NCBI RefSeq assembly: GCF_017874415.1
Contig: NZ_JAGGLM010000017.1
Location: forward strand, 1-64,000
Direction: 5' to 3'
DNA from: Clostridium algifaecis
Lineage (GTDB): Bacteria > Bacillota > Clostridia > Clostridiales > Clostridiaceae
DNA length: 64,000 nt
Shown here: in pieces, positions 63,651 through 64,000 of the stretch
Numbering within the stretch: position 1 is the first letter of the stretch
Layout of the letters: each line of letters starts with the position of its first letter
The notes under the pieces: model-generated
Told to the model about the DNA's origin: nothing
Database searches by the model: none
What the model saw: the letters and a program-made list of their open reading frames with translations, nothing else
Made by a program: the position numbers and the translations under genes

Positions 63651-64000
63651 ATGAAATTAAAATCCACTACTTGTTGTATTATAATTTTATTACTTGTATT
63701 ATCTATATTTACTATTCCAACAAAAGTATATTCAAAAGATCAAAAATTAATTTATCTAACCTTCGATGATGGTCCCGGGTATAATGTTACAGAAAATATA
63801 CTTGATATATTAAAATCTGAAAATGTAAAAGCTACATTTTTTGTAATAGGTTCTAAAATACCTGGTAGAGAATCTACATTAAATAGAATGAAATCCGAAG
63901 GTCACAGCATAGGTCTGCATACTTACTCTCATGAATATAGGAAAATATATAAAAATAATGAATCCTTTATAAATGAAATGAATGCGGCAGGAAATACAAT
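63651..64000 (+). CDS. Polysaccharide deacetylase, 5' part only
   Basis: A secreted or membrane-anchored NodB-domain deacetylase cut by the window edge. It starts at ATG 63651, 7-10 nt after AAAAGGAGA. Residues 4-25 are a hydrophobic signal segment (CCIIILLLVLSIFTIPTKVY). The NodB motifs are IYLTFDDGPGYN (catalytic Asp and metal Asp) and SIGLHTYSHEY (metal His pair H-x3-H). The likely substrate is peptidoglycan or a surface glycan. The remaining motifs lie outside the window. Confidence 0.85.
   Translation, partial: MKLKSTTCCIIILLLVLSIFTIPTKVYSKDQKLIYLTFDDGPGYNVTENILDILKSENVKATFFVIGSKIPGRESTLNRMKSEGHSIGLHTYSHEYRKIYKNNESFINEMNAAGNT

Overview
The window is a compact, AT-rich bacterial chromosome segment typical of Clostridium (Firmicutes). 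Pointers are frequent TTG and GTG starts behind strong AGGAGG ribosome sites, a SUF operon in the order sufC-B-D-S-U, the [FeFe]-hydrogenase maturase HydE, a LysM/GH18 spore-cortex type hydrolase, DUF4317 and DUF4367 proteins, and a nifZ/thiI-like pair. I would guess a solventogenic or acetogenic clostridium, but the species is an inference. No tRNA, rRNA, CRISPR array, transposase or phage gene was found. The left end (1-196) is non-coding and the right end cuts a polysaccharide deacetylase.

Layout. 0.2-4.6 kb: a GNAT acetyltransferase and a DUF2156 protein, then glnS and an M24 peptidase. 4.7-7.6 kb: surface-glycan genes (glf, a GT2 glycosyltransferase, a PAP2 membrane phosphatase). 7.9-14.1 kb: a MerR regulator fused to a SAM methyltransferase, two tandem DegT-type sugar aminotransferases, a UPF0489 (arginase-like) protein, and an HxlR regulator overlapping a stand-alone FabF. 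14.4-19.4 kb: a TetR-controlled RND efflux pump (permease, adaptor, regulator). 19.6-22.4 kb: nitroreductase, a CmpB-like membrane protein, and an XRE-cupin regulator with an EamA exporter. 22.4-28.1 kb: a leftward run of KDPG/KHG aldolase, U32 tRNA-hydroxylation type protein, aminotransferase and nitrilase-family amidase, with a divergent MocR regulator. 28.1-30.4 kb: a CsoR-type metal sensor with a DrrAB-like ABC exporter, less AT-rich than its surroundings.

30.4-35.8 kb is a flavoprotein region with signs of decay: a remnant broken by two adjacent TAG codons, a flavodoxin-like reductase, orphan hydE, an N-terminally truncated old-yellow-enzyme gene, a flavin reductase, and a second flavodoxin divergent from a second HxlR regulator. 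A 20-nt sequence is repeated upstream of both damaged genes. 35.8-39.2 kb: two tandem MetE-C-like genes behind a LysR regulator. 39.5-45.5 kb: ApbE, a class B PBP with a large insert, an unknown 140-aa protein and a LysM-GH18 hydrolase. 45.7-50 kb: an ECF sigma/anti-sigma pair, adenosine deaminase and phosphohexomutase. 50-56.4 kb: sufCBDSU and a DUF4317 protein. 56.5-61.2 kb: argCJBD behind a promoter overlapping an ARG-box-like operator. 61.2-63.5 kb: thiI with its cysteine desulfurase.

The most notable observations are: argC has ACG exactly where its start codon should be; a MerR-methyltransferase fusion lies behind a promoter with the 19-bp spacer typical of MerR control; a CsoR-type sensor with its G/C-rich operator sits before an ABC exporter instead of a copper ATPase; and the MocR/aldolase/aminotransferase/amidase cluster has two direct repeats in the divergent promoter region. 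All functions are assigned by reading the translated sequence. No database search was run.
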